NCBI GenBank assembly: GCA_023459055.1 | Contig: JAEWVR010000009.1 | Span: 124,001 to 188,000 of the forward strand | DNA: 64,000 nucleotides | Reading direction: 5' to 3' | Source of the DNA: Fibrobacterota bacterium | Lineage (GTDB): Bacteria > Fibrobacterota > Chitinivibrionia > Chitinivibrionales > Chitinispirillaceae | In this document: positions 45,476 to 54,795 of the stretch, one piece after another | How the letters are laid out: the number at the start of each line of letters is the position of its first letter | Position numbering within the stretch: position 1 is the stretch's first letter | The notes under the pieces: model-generated | Seen by the model: the letters and a program-made list of their open reading frames with translations, nothing else | Database searches by the model: none | Told to the model about the DNA's origin: nothing | Made by a program: the position numbers and the translations under genes

Positions 45476-46786
45476 TTATCCATGCGTTGTTCTGTTTTCA
45501 GCCGGTAAATCAATAAAAAATATTGTACCTTTGTCTTTTTGCGACCAATTTACATAGATACGTCCGTTGTGATAATCTTCAATGATGCGCTTAGCTAGTG
45601 TCAATCCAAGACCCCACCCGCGTTTTTTTGTTGTAAATCCTGGTGCAAAAATTGTTTTCTGATTTTCTTTCGAAACACCTTTTCCATTGTCGATATGATG
45701 AATCCGGATAATATTTTCCTGACGTAAAAACTCTGTTTTTATTTCTATTATACCGGAATCCCTAAACATTGCATCAATTGAGTTTTTCATTAGATTTTCA
45801 AAAACCCACTCGAGCAAATCCCTGTTAACATCAATAGGACCGAATTCTCCAAAATTAAACTTAATCTCTATCTTTTTCCTTAATAACGGAAGTCGAACTT
45901 TAAAATAAGTCGCAACCTCCTTTAAAATTTCATTTATATCGCAAGGTGCAAGAGCCGGCACAGAACCTATCTGACTAAAACGGTTTGTTACTTTAGAAAG
46001 CCGTTTCAGGTCATTATCCATATCATTACAGATCCTTTGCAATTGACTTACAAGAACGCTTGCTTCAATAGGCGGATCTGCATCCTGATATGTCCGCATA
46101 TACTCAACCCATCCCATTAAAGAAGATATTGGAGTTCCCAGTTGATGTGCTGTTTCTTTGGCAAGTCCCACCCACAGATTACTGCGCTCAGTCACCCTGA
46201 TAATTCTAAAAATAAAATAAATTATCAGAACAAAAATTACTCCTAAACCTATTTCAAGGAACGGTAACAGATAAACAGTGCGTACAAACCGGTCATTTCC
46301 AAAAAAAAGATATCCTGCTTTTGCCTTGTTATCCTCATTGTAAAGAGGTCGGGGATGATACTTTTTCTTAAATTTGTCAATGCGTTCCTCAAGGTCTTTC
46401 CGATTCTCAGGGGTTAATTTTCCAAGTTCTTTCTCACTGTAAAGAAGATCTGTGTAAACTTTTTCCCAGATAACCGGCTTGCCGGAAGTATCAGTAACCA
46501 TTAAAGGTGGGCTGCTCTCGCCCATCATTTTTTTTAGAGCCCGCGTTGCATCTTCATAACTCATGTTACTTGCAACCATCGTTTCTATGAGCGCAGTATA
46601 CGCCTTGGTCGCACCAATTGTTTCATCACGTAAATCCCGTGTAACAAAGAAAACAATTCCAAAATAGAAAACAAGTATTGCAGCACCGAGGATAAAGAAT
46701 ATTTTACTGCTGGTTGCAGACTTTATTTTCAATAACAGGAAATAAAGTCCCGATCCAACAGCAAGTTGTTTCAGCGTTCGATTCAA
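45476..46786 (-). CDS. Membrane histidine kinase, PorY-like partner of PorX
   Basis: A 436-residue sensor kinase with a membrane segment at about 29-50, a periplasmic sensor part, and a second segment at about 175-195. The H box is variant: LAKETAHQLGTPISSLMGW, the kind seen in FCB-group kinases. The ATP lid has DNGKGV, FTTKKRGWGLGL. It starts with TTG 46786, overlapping the serS stop by four bases, with AAGGAG 11 bases upstream. Pairing with PorX rests on position (15-base gap) and on the kinase type. Confidence 0.8.
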   Translation of the reverse strand: MNRTLKQLAVGSGLYFLLLKIKSATSSKIFFILGAAILVFYFGIVFFVTRDLRDETIGATKAYTALIETMVASNMSYEDATRALKKMMGESSPPLMVTDTSGKPVIWEKVYTDLLYSEKELGKLTPENRKDLEERIDKFKKKYHPRPLYNEDNKAKAGYLFFGNDRFVRTVYLLPFLEIGLGVIFVLIIYFIFRIIRVTERSNLWVGLAKETAHQLGTPISSLMGWVEYMRTYQDADPPIEASVLVSQLQRICNDMDNDLKRLSKVTNRFSQIGSVPALAPCDINEILKEVATYFKVRLPLLRKKIEIKFNFGEFGPIDVNRDLLEWVFENLMKNSIDAMFRDSGIIEIKTEFLRQENIIRIHHIDNGKGVSKENQKTIFAPGFTTKKRGWGLGLTLAKRIIEDYHNGRIYVNWSQKDKGTIFFIDLPAENRTTHG

Positions 46787-48060
46787 CGCGCGCCAATCTC
46801 CTTCAATCCATGCATATACGGTTGAAGAACATCTGGTATACGAATTGTTCCTGCTTCTGTTTGATATGTTTCAATTATTGCGACCAGAATTCTTGATGTT
46901 GCAAGTCCACTGCCATTTAAGGTATGCACAAACTTAGATTTATCACCACCAGCTGGACGATACTTGATATTCATTCTCCGTGCCTGAAAGTCCTCAAAAT
47001 TACTGCATGATGAAACCTCAAGGAATTTTTTTTCTGCCGGAGCCCACGCTTCAAGATCATAACACTTCGCAGCAGAAAAAGACATATCACCATCACATAG
47101 AAGAAGCACTCTGTATTTTAATCCAAGCGCACGCAATATTCCCTCAGCATCGTTACGTAACGCTTCGTGTTCCTCATAGCTCTTTTCCGGAGTCGTAAAC
47201 TTAACCAACTCAACTTTGTTAAACTGATGTACACGGAGATAACCTTTAGTATCTTTTCCATATGAACCAGCCTCACGTCTGAAACAGGCACTATACGCGC
47301 AATATTTCTTTGTAAGTTCCTGCTCTGTTAACGTTTCCTCCCTGTGAAGATTTGTTACCGGCACCTCTGCTGTTGGTATGCAGAATAGTTCATCCTTCTC
47401 CATGTAATACATCTGCTCCTCACTCTTGGGGAGCTGACCAACACCAAAATGACTTTCCCTGTTTGCAAGGAATGGTGGAAATATTTCGGTATAACCATTC
47501 TTTACAGTATGAGTATCAAGAAAGAAATTAATGAGAGCACGTTCTAGAAGCGCACCCTGTCCCTTAAGTACAGGAAAACCTGCACCTGTAATTTTAGCAC
47601 CTCTTGGAAAATCTATTATATCAAGTGCAGTCCCAAGCTCTATATGATCTTTGGGTTTGAAATCAAATACCGGTTCAGTTCCCCACTCTGATACAACGAC
47701 GTTGTCTTCTGCACTGTTTCCATGAGGAACGCTGTTATGCGGCACATTTGGAATACGTACAAGTATATAATCAAGTTTTTCTTCAGTCTCTTTTTGCTCA
47801 TTGTCAAGATCCTTGATCTTATCGGAAACCTGTTTCATTTCATCAATGAGTATAGTTGCATCCTTTTTGTCTTTCTTCAGCCTGGCGATTTCCTGAGTTT
47901 TTGTATTCCGAAGATTTTTTAACGATTCAACCTCTCTGATAATATCCCTGCGTCTCGAATCAAGGTTAATAACAGCATCTATATCAACAGAATTTTTCTT
48001 GTTTGCAGCAGCAGTCCTGATCTGATCCGGATTATCCCTGATCCGCTGAATGTCTAACAT
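46783..48060 (-). CDS. serS: Seryl-tRNA synthetase
   Basis: A 425-residue class II synthetase. The N-terminal coiled arm (about 30-100; REVESLKNLRNTKTQEIARL) binds tRNA. Motif 2 and 3 are visible: FRREAGSYG with QFNKVELVKF, and LNGSGLATSRILVAIIE. ATG 48060 has GAGGAG 8 bases upstream, better than 48075. It supplies Ser-tRNA. It sits between the ParA-M23 gene and a kinase gene that it overlaps. Confidence 0.97.
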   Translation of the reverse strand: MLDIQRIRDNPDQIRTAAANKKNSVDIDAVINLDSRRRDIIREVESLKNLRNTKTQEIARLKKDKKDATILIDEMKQVSDKIKDLDNEQKETEEKLDYILVRIPNVPHNSVPHGNSAEDNVVVSEWGTEPVFDFKPKDHIELGTALDIIDFPRGAKITGAGFPVLKGQGALLERALINFFLDTHTVKNGYTEIFPPFLANRESHFGVGQLPKSEEQMYYMEKDELFCIPTAEVPVTNLHREETLTEQELTKKYCAYSACFRREAGSYGKDTKGYLRVHQFNKVELVKFTTPEKSYEEHEALRNDAEGILRALGLKYRVLLLCDGDMSFSAAKCYDLEAWAPAEKKFLEVSSCSNFEDFQARRMNIKYRPAGGDKSKFVHTLNGSGLATSRILVAIIETYQTEAGTIRIPDVLQPYMHGLKEIGAR

Positions 48061-48238
48061 TTTAAGGCTCCTCAAATAATAGAAATATTACTTACAACAG
48101 ATTAACCGGACTTATCAACAAGGTTAATTGCTGTTATAAAGAAAAACTGTAATCAGTCTGTATAATATATATAATGTGCACTCTGGAGTCGAATTGAGAA
48201 TGTGCCGGATTATGCAACCTGCAGGAAAAATGGATTGG

Positions 48239-50086
48239 TCAGAAAGATTTCAAACTATTAACATTGTCCATGTATATCTGACGATAAAAGAACAATTTTG
48301 GGTCGGTTATCCGGTAATTGTTTTTACCAAAAGTAATATCGCTTCGTGTCTGGGATTTAATTCCATAGCCAAGATGAATGTGTGGCCCACTTGTACGCCC
48401 GGTCATCCCGACTGTCCCAAGTACATCACCAGCTCTTACTTTTTGGCCGTTTTTAACCAAACGCTTATCCATATGTGCGTAAAACAGCACCATTCCATCA
48501 TTTACAACACCAACAACATTTCCTGCTGTTTCATTTGTTTTAAGCACAATTTCACCATCTGTAAGAGAGTGTACTTTTGCGCCAAGCTTTGATGCAATAT
48601 CTATCCCATAATGTGGTGATCCACCACCCATTCCACGTTCGCACCAATCACCGGTTATATATGCATATTTATCATTCACTACTTTCATGAAATAGTTGTA
48701 AACCGGAACAAGCTGTTTCTCACCGGAATTGGATATCCGCTGCGGTGGGAAAAAAGTTACTGCCAAACCATGCGGTATTGAATACACTGATGAGATCTTT
48801 TCCTCACCATCAAGGCGAGTCATGTTGTGAGTAGTTACAACCTCTTTGATATACTCATTAACTTCACTTTGCGAAGGAACACGCGCCCTGAACCGGCAAA
48901 TCGCATATTTTGCGATCTTATAAATCGATTCCCCATCACTGAAAGTATGCGTAAACACTCCACCATCCGGTATAACCAACTGCTGAGGTGCCATTGGTCG
49001 AGGGGCAACGCCGCCATCAATAGCAGGCTGATTAATTCCTATTAACGCAAGAATACAACACGCAGCAAGTATTTTGGGAACAAATGAAATTTTACTAAAA
49101 GTTATTTTTTTACCAGAGGTCTCAGGTACAGTGTTCAAGACATACTGCACCTGTTTAGATAATTCATCAAAAGCTTTTGTAACAGCCCCATATTGCTGGT
49201 ATTGCGAAACCGGCAAACCTTCATCCTGAGCATTACGTACAGTTGCGGACTCGGGTATTTCAATATCAAACATAATCGACTGAGGTAACAGTGAGACACC
49301 CGAACTTCCATGAAATGCAACCTGTTCACATAAATTCTCAAGATACTTCCTGTTTTCAACCATTGTTTTAGTTTTCCCGACCAGTTTGCTATCCTGCTTT
49401 CCGAAAACCTCATTTTTTACAATTCGGATTTTAATTGCTGGATGACGGGTCGAGAGCTCCTTGACATTTGACAAGTAATCCCTGAGGCTTTTGGTCGACA
49501 ATGCGTTTAACGTAACAGGAATGAGATTGAGCGAACTGTTTAAATACAATGTTTTTGTCAATGAATTCCATACTGATGGTGTATCAATAACAATATACTT
49601 GTAATATGCCCTGCAGATTTTTAAATTGTAAACAAGATTTTGAAGATGAAAAATGGTCGGAACTTTGAAAAGGTCTGTTCCCGCCGGAATGAGATCAAGA
49701 CATGGTTGGATTTTAACAACCAGCTCTTTGATATAACCATTGCCATAAACCTGATGAAACAACTTTTCTTCGGTTTTTTTTATGAACTTATGCGCTTTAG
49801 TTAACGCAGACTCACACCCATCCTCACAAGTATCGATTGAATACCTTCGTCTCAATAACTCCCACGAACTATTCTTGATTGTTTCGGTATCATGTCCTAA
49901 AGCTACACTTGCACTCCCTTGAACATCAAGATCAATAATCAGCGTTGGTCCACGACGCGACAATGCAGCAGCAAGGTTGGTTGCAACGGTAGATTTACCA
50001 ACCCCACCCTTAATATTTGCGATATGTATACTGCCGCCTGTATCAGAATCGGCAAATATCAGTGTACTTTTAGTTCTTTCGTTCAT
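48239..50086 (-). CDS. ParA/MinD-like ATPase fused through one membrane segment to an M23 (LytM) peptidase
   Basis: A 615-residue single protein of rare design. Residues 15-310 are a ParA-type ATPase: Walker A KGGVGKST (26-33), IIDLDVQGS with D52/D54, and Walker B YIVIDTP (D168). Residues about 334-353 are one membrane helix (PKILAACCILALIGI). Residues 375-445 resemble a LysM-like region (HTFSDGESIYKIAKYAI). Residues 480-600 are an M23 peptidase with all ligands: H492, D496, H538, and H569/H571 in GPHIHLG. Topology by charge: ATPase in the cytoplasm, peptidase in the periplasm. It could couple cytoplasmic positioning to wall cutting. The frame is open throughout. Confidence 0.92.
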   Translation of the reverse strand: MNERTKSTLIFADSDTGGSIHIANIKGGVGKSTVATNLAAALSRRGPTLIIDLDVQGSASVALGHDTETIKNSSWELLRRRYSIDTCEDGCESALTKAHKFIKKTEEKLFHQVYGNGYIKELVVKIQPCLDLIPAGTDLFKVPTIFHLQNLVYNLKICRAYYKYIVIDTPSVWNSLTKTLYLNSSLNLIPVTLNALSTKSLRDYLSNVKELSTRHPAIKIRIVKNEVFGKQDSKLVGKTKTMVENRKYLENLCEQVAFHGSSGVSLLPQSIMFDIEIPESATVRNAQDEGLPVSQYQQYGAVTKAFDELSKQVQYVLNTVPETSGKKITFSKISFVPKILAACCILALIGINQPAIDGGVAPRPMAPQQLVIPDGGVFTHTFSDGESIYKIAKYAICRFRARVPSQSEVNEYIKEVVTTHNMTRLDGEEKISSVYSIPHGLAVTFFPPQRISNSGEKQLVPVYNYFMKVVNDKYAYITGDWCERGMGGGSPHYGIDIASKLGAKVHSLTDGEIVLKTNETAGNVVGVVNDGMVLFYAHMDKRLVKNGQKVRAGDVLGTVGMTGRTSGPHIHLGYGIKSQTRSDITFGKNNYRITDPKLFFYRQIYMDNVNSLKSF

Positions 50087-50176
50087 ACTGACAGACTATT
50101 AAAAAGCCTTTTTTTTCCGGTTACATTTCTACATAATCGAACCTCAAACCGGTAAAGCAGCAGTATAACAATCTAA

Positions 50177-50530
50177 TCAATAATTCTGCTGCACCAGTTC
50201 TGAAATCGCATTTATATCTGCGGGTTTCTGTAGGATCCGATCTTTTTCATGACGTGTACGATCTTGAATAAAGTACATGTCCTCATCTGCATTATATAAT
50301 ATGACTGGTGTATTTTCAAGTTTCTTGCCAATCTTGAAATAGTTGTAAATTGCGCGACCTTTTTTCCATGTTTCCATATCAAGAATCAACAGATCCGGTG
50401 ATGATTCATCAATTGATGTTATCAAATCATTAGATGAATAAAGATCAACGGCACCTTTGTGATGCTTCTCAATTGCGGTTTTTAACTCTTCTCTTCTTAT
50501 TCTGGTATCATCCATTATTATAATTTTCAT
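50177..50530 (-). CDS. Stand-alone receiver protein
   Basis: A 117-residue CheY-like receiver without an output domain. D7/D8 and the phospho-acceptor D51 (LLILDMETW) are present, with K102 in LQKPAD. The Thr/Ser expected before it is replaced near LYNADED, a weaker switch site. It is 90 bases upstream of the ParA-M23 gene and 57 bases after the TPR gene, so it may control either by protein contact. Confidence 0.82.
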   Translation of the reverse strand: MKIIIMDDTRIRREELKTAIEKHHKGAVDLYSSNDLITSIDESSPDLLILDMETWKKGRAIYNYFKIGKKLENTPVILYNADEDMYFIQDRTRHEKDRILQKPADINAISELVQQNY

Positions 50531-50587
50531 TATTATATCCTTTATAAAATATCAGTTTATATTACTTTATGGTGACTAAAATTTCAA

Positions 50588-51253
50588 TCAACCACCGATT
50601 TCAATTACTGCAAGAAGATTTTCGGCTTTCTGATGATACTCTACCGCATTTGTGTCAGCAACGATTTTCTTGCAAAGATCAATTACCAGATTCTTATCTG
50701 AATCTTTCTGAAGCAGAGCGATTTTCCAACGGATAGCACCATGACGATATACAACATTTTGATTTGCAAGTGCTTTATTATAACTTTCTATTGCAGCAGC
50801 AACATTTCCTTTTGCCTCATAACAGGCACCCAAGCCCTCATATGATTGTGCACCAATAAATTCTTTTTCTTTTGACGAAATCTTGTAATACTTCTCAGCA
50901 TCATCATATTTAGCAGAATCAAGATAAAGTCCTGCTAAAAGAAATGCACTTTGCATCCCCTGTGCTGAACCGGGATATTTATCAGCAACAATCTTAAGAT
51001 TTTCTGCTGCTTTCGCCATCTGTTTTGCTTCATATTCGACCATAGCAGTTCCAAATGCATTCTGAATCTTTATATCATTGTTTTTGTTATAAAGATTGAT
51101 ACCGATATATGCTAAAAATCCAACAATTATAATAACAAGCAGATTGAGAAGTTTTTTCTGATTTTTATGAAGGTAGTCTTTTGCATTCAACAGAAAATCC
51201 ATCACTGGATCATCTCTCAACTCCTGCTTTTGCTTGTTGTACTTAATATCCAA
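50588..51253 (-). CDS. Membrane-anchored TPR protein
   Basis: A 221-residue protein with a short cytosolic N-terminus, a membrane segment (LLNLLVIIIVGFLAYIGINLY, about 35-55), and three to four TPR units with YDDAEKYYKI and GNVAAAIESYNKAL. The layout resembles YfgM-like periplasmic chaperone-binding proteins. Start codon is TTG 51253, supported by a perfect AGGAGG 7 bases upstream. It leads the minus-strand block that contains the ParA-M23 gene. Confidence 0.8.
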   Translation of the reverse strand: MDIKYNKQKQELRDDPVMDFLLNAKDYLHKNQKKLLNLLVIIIVGFLAYIGINLYNKNNDIKIQNAFGTAMVEYEAKQMAKAAENLKIVADKYPGSAQGMQSAFLLAGLYLDSAKYDDAEKYYKISSKEKEFIGAQSYEGLGACYEAKGNVAAAIESYNKALANQNVVYRHGAIRWKIALLQKDSDKNLVIDLCKKIVADTNAVEYHQKAENLLAVIEIGG

Positions 51254-51575
51254 AATTAGGCCTCCTGTGTTTAATCATTGTAAAATTAATTTCATAAAAT
51301 AAATTATGGAAAAACTAAAATGATGAATCATATTAATGATTTGGACCTAAAAAATACTTAAAATCATAAAAAAGTCAAATCATGATCAATAATTTTCAAA
51401 TTGAAGTTTTTATAATAATCCTGTTTTTTTAGAATTCATTTAGCAACTTATTTGTCAAAACTATATAATATTTGTACGATTGCAGAAATATTACTATTCT
51501 TATTAGTTAATTGTACTGCTGAACAAATTCTGAATTATAAGTTCGACATTCATGTATTGAACAGCTGAGGTTTAA
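51254..51575. other. Divergent intergenic region
   Basis: 322 AT-rich bases between the TPR gene and the phosphatase gene. It must hold two promoters. I saw no clear operator or RNA structure. Confidence 0.4.
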
Positions 51576-53123
51576 ATGATGGAAGAGTTAAATGCGTTTG
51601 AAGACCCTGTTGAAAAACTAATAGTTCAGCTTAGAAATCAGAATGAGCTTCTTAAGACACAACTCATGAGCTCCTCAATGATTCATGAACTTACAAAGGT
51701 TCTGCACACCTGTACAGACTTTGAGGGAATTACAAAAACGGTACTCCTTGCAATGCAGGAGATTCTTGAATTTGATAGAGTAATATTATTTGAAATAAAT
51801 CAGCAGACATTCTCTCTTAAACCTCAAACGTGGGTTGGAATGAACGATTCAGAACTATCCACAATCTCTATCCCTCTCGGTTTTGAAGGGGGCGAAATTA
51901 CTGATGCACTCTTTTTAAATAAACATATTCTTGTAGAACAACCCGACAAGAATTACGACATGTTGGCATCCACTCTGAATTCATCAACGTATCTTGTCAT
52001 TCCATTGGTGTGTAAAGTCAGTAAAAAATGCTGGGAAGCGAAAAATTGTACAAAAAAAACATGCCCCGCATATGGCGGTTTTAATCCATATTGCTGGAGT
52101 ATTCAAGGTAGCGGGCTTATGACAAACACTACCAGTGAAAATGATCGGCGTGCGGCGTGTATTGCTTGTCCCTGCTTTAAAGTTGAAGGTGTATTCTGGA
52201 TGGACAGAGCAAAGAGTTTTAAACCAATTACAAGTGACGACATTACAATTCTAACTGCAATTATCAATATCGCAGGAATTGTCATAGAAAACTTCAGAAT
52301 GCTGAACGCGCTTGACAAAGCAAACAACAATCTTCAACAGGCAAATGATCAGCTAAAAGTTGTCAATTACGATCTTCAGGTTGCGCAGTCAAAAATCAGG
52401 GCTGACCTTGAACATGCCAGATCAATTCAACAGGGCCTTCTACCCCAGGATATTTCAGATACTTCACATTTCGCTGTTGGCGCCAGATACCTTTCCGCTG
52501 ATGCCGTCGGTGGTGATTATTATGATATTTTTACAATTAGTCCCGGCCTGTATGGAATTATTGTCGCAGATGTATCAGGGCATGGCGTAGCCTCAGCACT
52601 TATTATGTCAATGGCAAAAGTTCTCCTTAAAACATTTTCAACCAATGAACCGTCACCGCAAAAGACATTGGAAAAAATTAATGAAACATTTCTATCTGAA
52701 ATTAAAACTGATCATTTTGTAACAATTTTTTATGCAACACTTGACACTATTAGCAAAAAACTCCACTATACATCAGCAGGACACTGTCCGATTCTCTTTA
52801 TCAACAAACACAATAAATCGTGTGAAACAATTAAAGCAGACGGTCTGTTTATGGGGGTATTTACTGATATGATGCTTAGTGAGGCGTGTTTTGACTATAT
52901 ACATGGCGAAACACGCCTTGTACTTTATACTGACGGAATTATTGAATCAAAGAATAAAGATGATGAAATGTATGGAATTCATCAGCTTGAAGCAATTTCA
53001 CTACAATCATTAGACAATAATCCACGCGAAGCCGTAGACATAATACTCAACGATATGAAAATTTTCTGTGGTGATAAATCTGTACCGGAAGATGATATAA
53101 CTCTTCTGGTAATTGATTTATAG
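51576..53123 (+). CDS. GAF/PP2C (SpoIIE/RsbU-type) phosphatase with a two-CW-like cysteine cluster
   Basis: A 515-residue cytosolic serine phosphatase. The GAF part (about 40-240) carries an insert with C152-W153, C158, C163, C173-W174, C195, C198 and C200, resembling the two-CW motif. A coiled coil (240-285) leads to the PP2C domain with metal sites VGGDYYD and DVSGHGVASAL, then SAGHCP and YTDGIIESKN. Such enzymes act on anti-anti-sigma proteins. The cysteines suggest metal or heme sensing, an inference. The start could be ATG 51576 or 51579; GAGG at 51567-51570 fits both. Confidence 0.88.
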   Translation: MMEELNAFEDPVEKLIVQLRNQNELLKTQLMSSSMIHELTKVLHTCTDFEGITKTVLLAMQEILEFDRVILFEINQQTFSLKPQTWVGMNDSELSTISIPLGFEGGEITDALFLNKHILVEQPDKNYDMLASTLNSSTYLVIPLVCKVSKKCWEAKNCTKKTCPAYGGFNPYCWSIQGSGLMTNTTSENDRRAACIACPCFKVEGVFWMDRAKSFKPITSDDITILTAIINIAGIVIENFRMLNALDKANNNLQQANDQLKVVNYDLQVAQSKIRADLEHARSIQQGLLPQDISDTSHFAVGARYLSADAVGGDYYDIFTISPGLYGIIVADVSGHGVASALIMSMAKVLLKTFSTNEPSPQKTLEKINETFLSEIKTDHFVTIFYATLDTISKKLHYTSAGHCPILFINKHNKSCETIKADGLFMGVFTDMMLSEACFDYIHGETRLVLYTDGIIESKNKDDEMYGIHQLEAISLQSLDNNPREAVDIILNDMKIFCGDKSVPEDDITLLVIDL

Positions 53124-53145
53124 ACATACAACTTAGTAGACAAAA

Positions 53146-53175
53146 ACGTTACCCTGCTTATTTGCAAAGTAACGT
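53146..53175. terminator. Hairpin between convergent genes
   Basis: ACGTTAC (53146-53152) pairs with GTAACGT (53169-53175), loop of 16, followed by CTCTTTTCC on the plus strand, after the phosphatase gene and facing the outer-membrane gene stop. Confidence 0.4.
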
Positions 53176-53226
53176 CTCTTTTCCACAACGATTAACAATC
53201 AATCGCGATTATTAAACCGGATATTA

Positions 53227-54735
53227 TTAGAACCTGTATTTAAATGATACGTTCACAACATCAAACATTCGCATTGTGTTGTATTCATAAGAAGCGTCAA
53301 AATCAATTTTATATATTTTTAATCCAAGACCACCTGTAACTTTCCAGGGAGTAATGGTTGGCGTTTCAATTTCTTTTTGCATTCCCACACGAAGAAATAC
53401 CACTTTAAAAAGTTCCTGTTCAATACCTCCAGCCATCTTCCATGGTTGATCATCTGCAAAAGGAATCTGGCCATCAGCAATAAGAAATGTTGAATATCCG
53501 ACCTTAAATGTTCCCCCCATATGCAAGGTTGCAGCATTTGCCTCAAAATAATTATGTCCTGTTGATACATTTTTCCATCTATTGACAACTGGAACATCCC
53601 TGAATGTCACACCATAGCGAATCTGATCAGATAATTCAATAATTAATCCAAGATCCAACCCGAATCCAAATGAACTGCCACTTACAGCACCTTCACCAGT
53701 GCCATTCACCCTGTTGGATGCAAGTTTAAGGTTAACACCGGCAGATATCGGGCGAAGAAATGGAAGTAATTGATGAAATTTGTAGGCAAATGATGATACA
53801 AAGTAAATTTCCTGGAAAATATTATCCGGATCTGTACACAACAGAAATGTGTGGCCAAATCCGATTTCGCGTGTAGCTTTATTTACATAAGATGCAGCAA
53901 AAAGGTTTAATCCAAACCTGTACTGATAGGCAATAGCTGCATCAGGTCCGCTAACCCAGGCTATACCGGCAGGGTTATACAATCCACCGTAAGCATCATC
54001 AGACGCCGCAGTGTATGCATTTGCAAGTGCTGCAGGGCGGGCAAAAATTGGTATCTGATCTGCGGATGATGGAATACCAGATAGATCTTCATCATCATTA
54101 TATACAGCACTCAATTTATTCGCGTCACCTTCAACAGCATAGTTGATAATTCCCCACAAGAGACCTAATCCAACAAATCCTGCTGATGAAAGAAAAAATT
54201 GTTTTTTATTATCAATTTTGGGACCAAAATACTTTGTAATATGTAGTGTATCACCAGCCTGGTTTCCATGTAATTTAGCAACGGCAACTTTTAGTATTTC
54301 TGTCGATTCAACCCCCGGATCACCAAGAATATTGACAGATCCAATTGTCTGACGAAGTGTAATGTCAATCAGTGTCAGTTTGATACCCACCCGTTTATCA
54401 CTAATATCAATTGATCCGAACATCATTCGATTCATGCCAAGTGATTTTCCAATATCAAGCACACAACGAGGATCCCTGCAATGCATTGGCAGTTTTTGAT
54501 TAACTTTTGTAAGTGCATCAACAATCTGTTCCTGTTCATACGATTCATAAAAACCAATTTCGTTGATAATTGTTTTTAATTGCAACGATGCGTTTTTTGC
54601 AATAGCAGTATCGTTACCTGTATTCTCTAATTGCAGAATACCGATTTTCACTTTATTATCACCAACCTTTTCTTCACTTGCAACCTGCATGGTCAGTGCC
54701 AAAATTATTATTACGGCTATTCCAAATGATTTCAC
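53227..54735 (-). CDS. CsgG/FlgO-like domain plus PorV-like outer-membrane barrel
   Basis: A 502-residue exported protein in two parts. After a signal peptide (FGIAVIIILALTMQVA), residues about 25-165 resemble a periplasmic alpha/beta domain of the CsgG/FlgO/TolB-N kind (KIGILQLENTGND, CRDPRCVLDIGKSLG). Residues about 215-502 are a beta barrel of the PorV/PorQ/UPF0164 kind with the typical ARPAALANAYTAASDDAYG and LYNPAG. The C-terminus ends in Phe (YRF), as outer-membrane barrels do. GTG 54735 is chosen over ATG 54762 because GGAGG lies 5 bases upstream and the signal peptide starts there. It closes the operon that starts at 60767. Confidence 0.8.
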   Translation of the reverse strand: MKSFGIAVIIILALTMQVASEEKVGDNKVKIGILQLENTGNDTAIAKNASLQLKTIINEIGFYESYEQEQIVDALTKVNQKLPMHCRDPRCVLDIGKSLGMNRMMFGSIDISDKRVGIKLTLIDITLRQTIGSVNILGDPGVESTEILKVAVAKLHGNQAGDTLHITKYFGPKIDNKKQFFLSSAGFVGLGLLWGIINYAVEGDANKLSAVYNDDEDLSGIPSSADQIPIFARPAALANAYTAASDDAYGGLYNPAGIAWVSGPDAAIAYQYRFGLNLFAASYVNKATREIGFGHTFLLCTDPDNIFQEIYFVSSFAYKFHQLLPFLRPISAGVNLKLASNRVNGTGEGAVSGSSFGFGLDLGLIIELSDQIRYGVTFRDVPVVNRWKNVSTGHNYFEANAATLHMGGTFKVGYSTFLIADGQIPFADDQPWKMAGGIEQELFKVVFLRVGMQKEIETPTITPWKVTGGLGLKIYKIDFDASYEYNTMRMFDVVNVSFKYRF

Positions 54736-54795
54736 GAATTCCTCCGTTTTTTTCAGCGTCATTATAATCAGCCTTTTTTTCAGATGTTCAATTAA

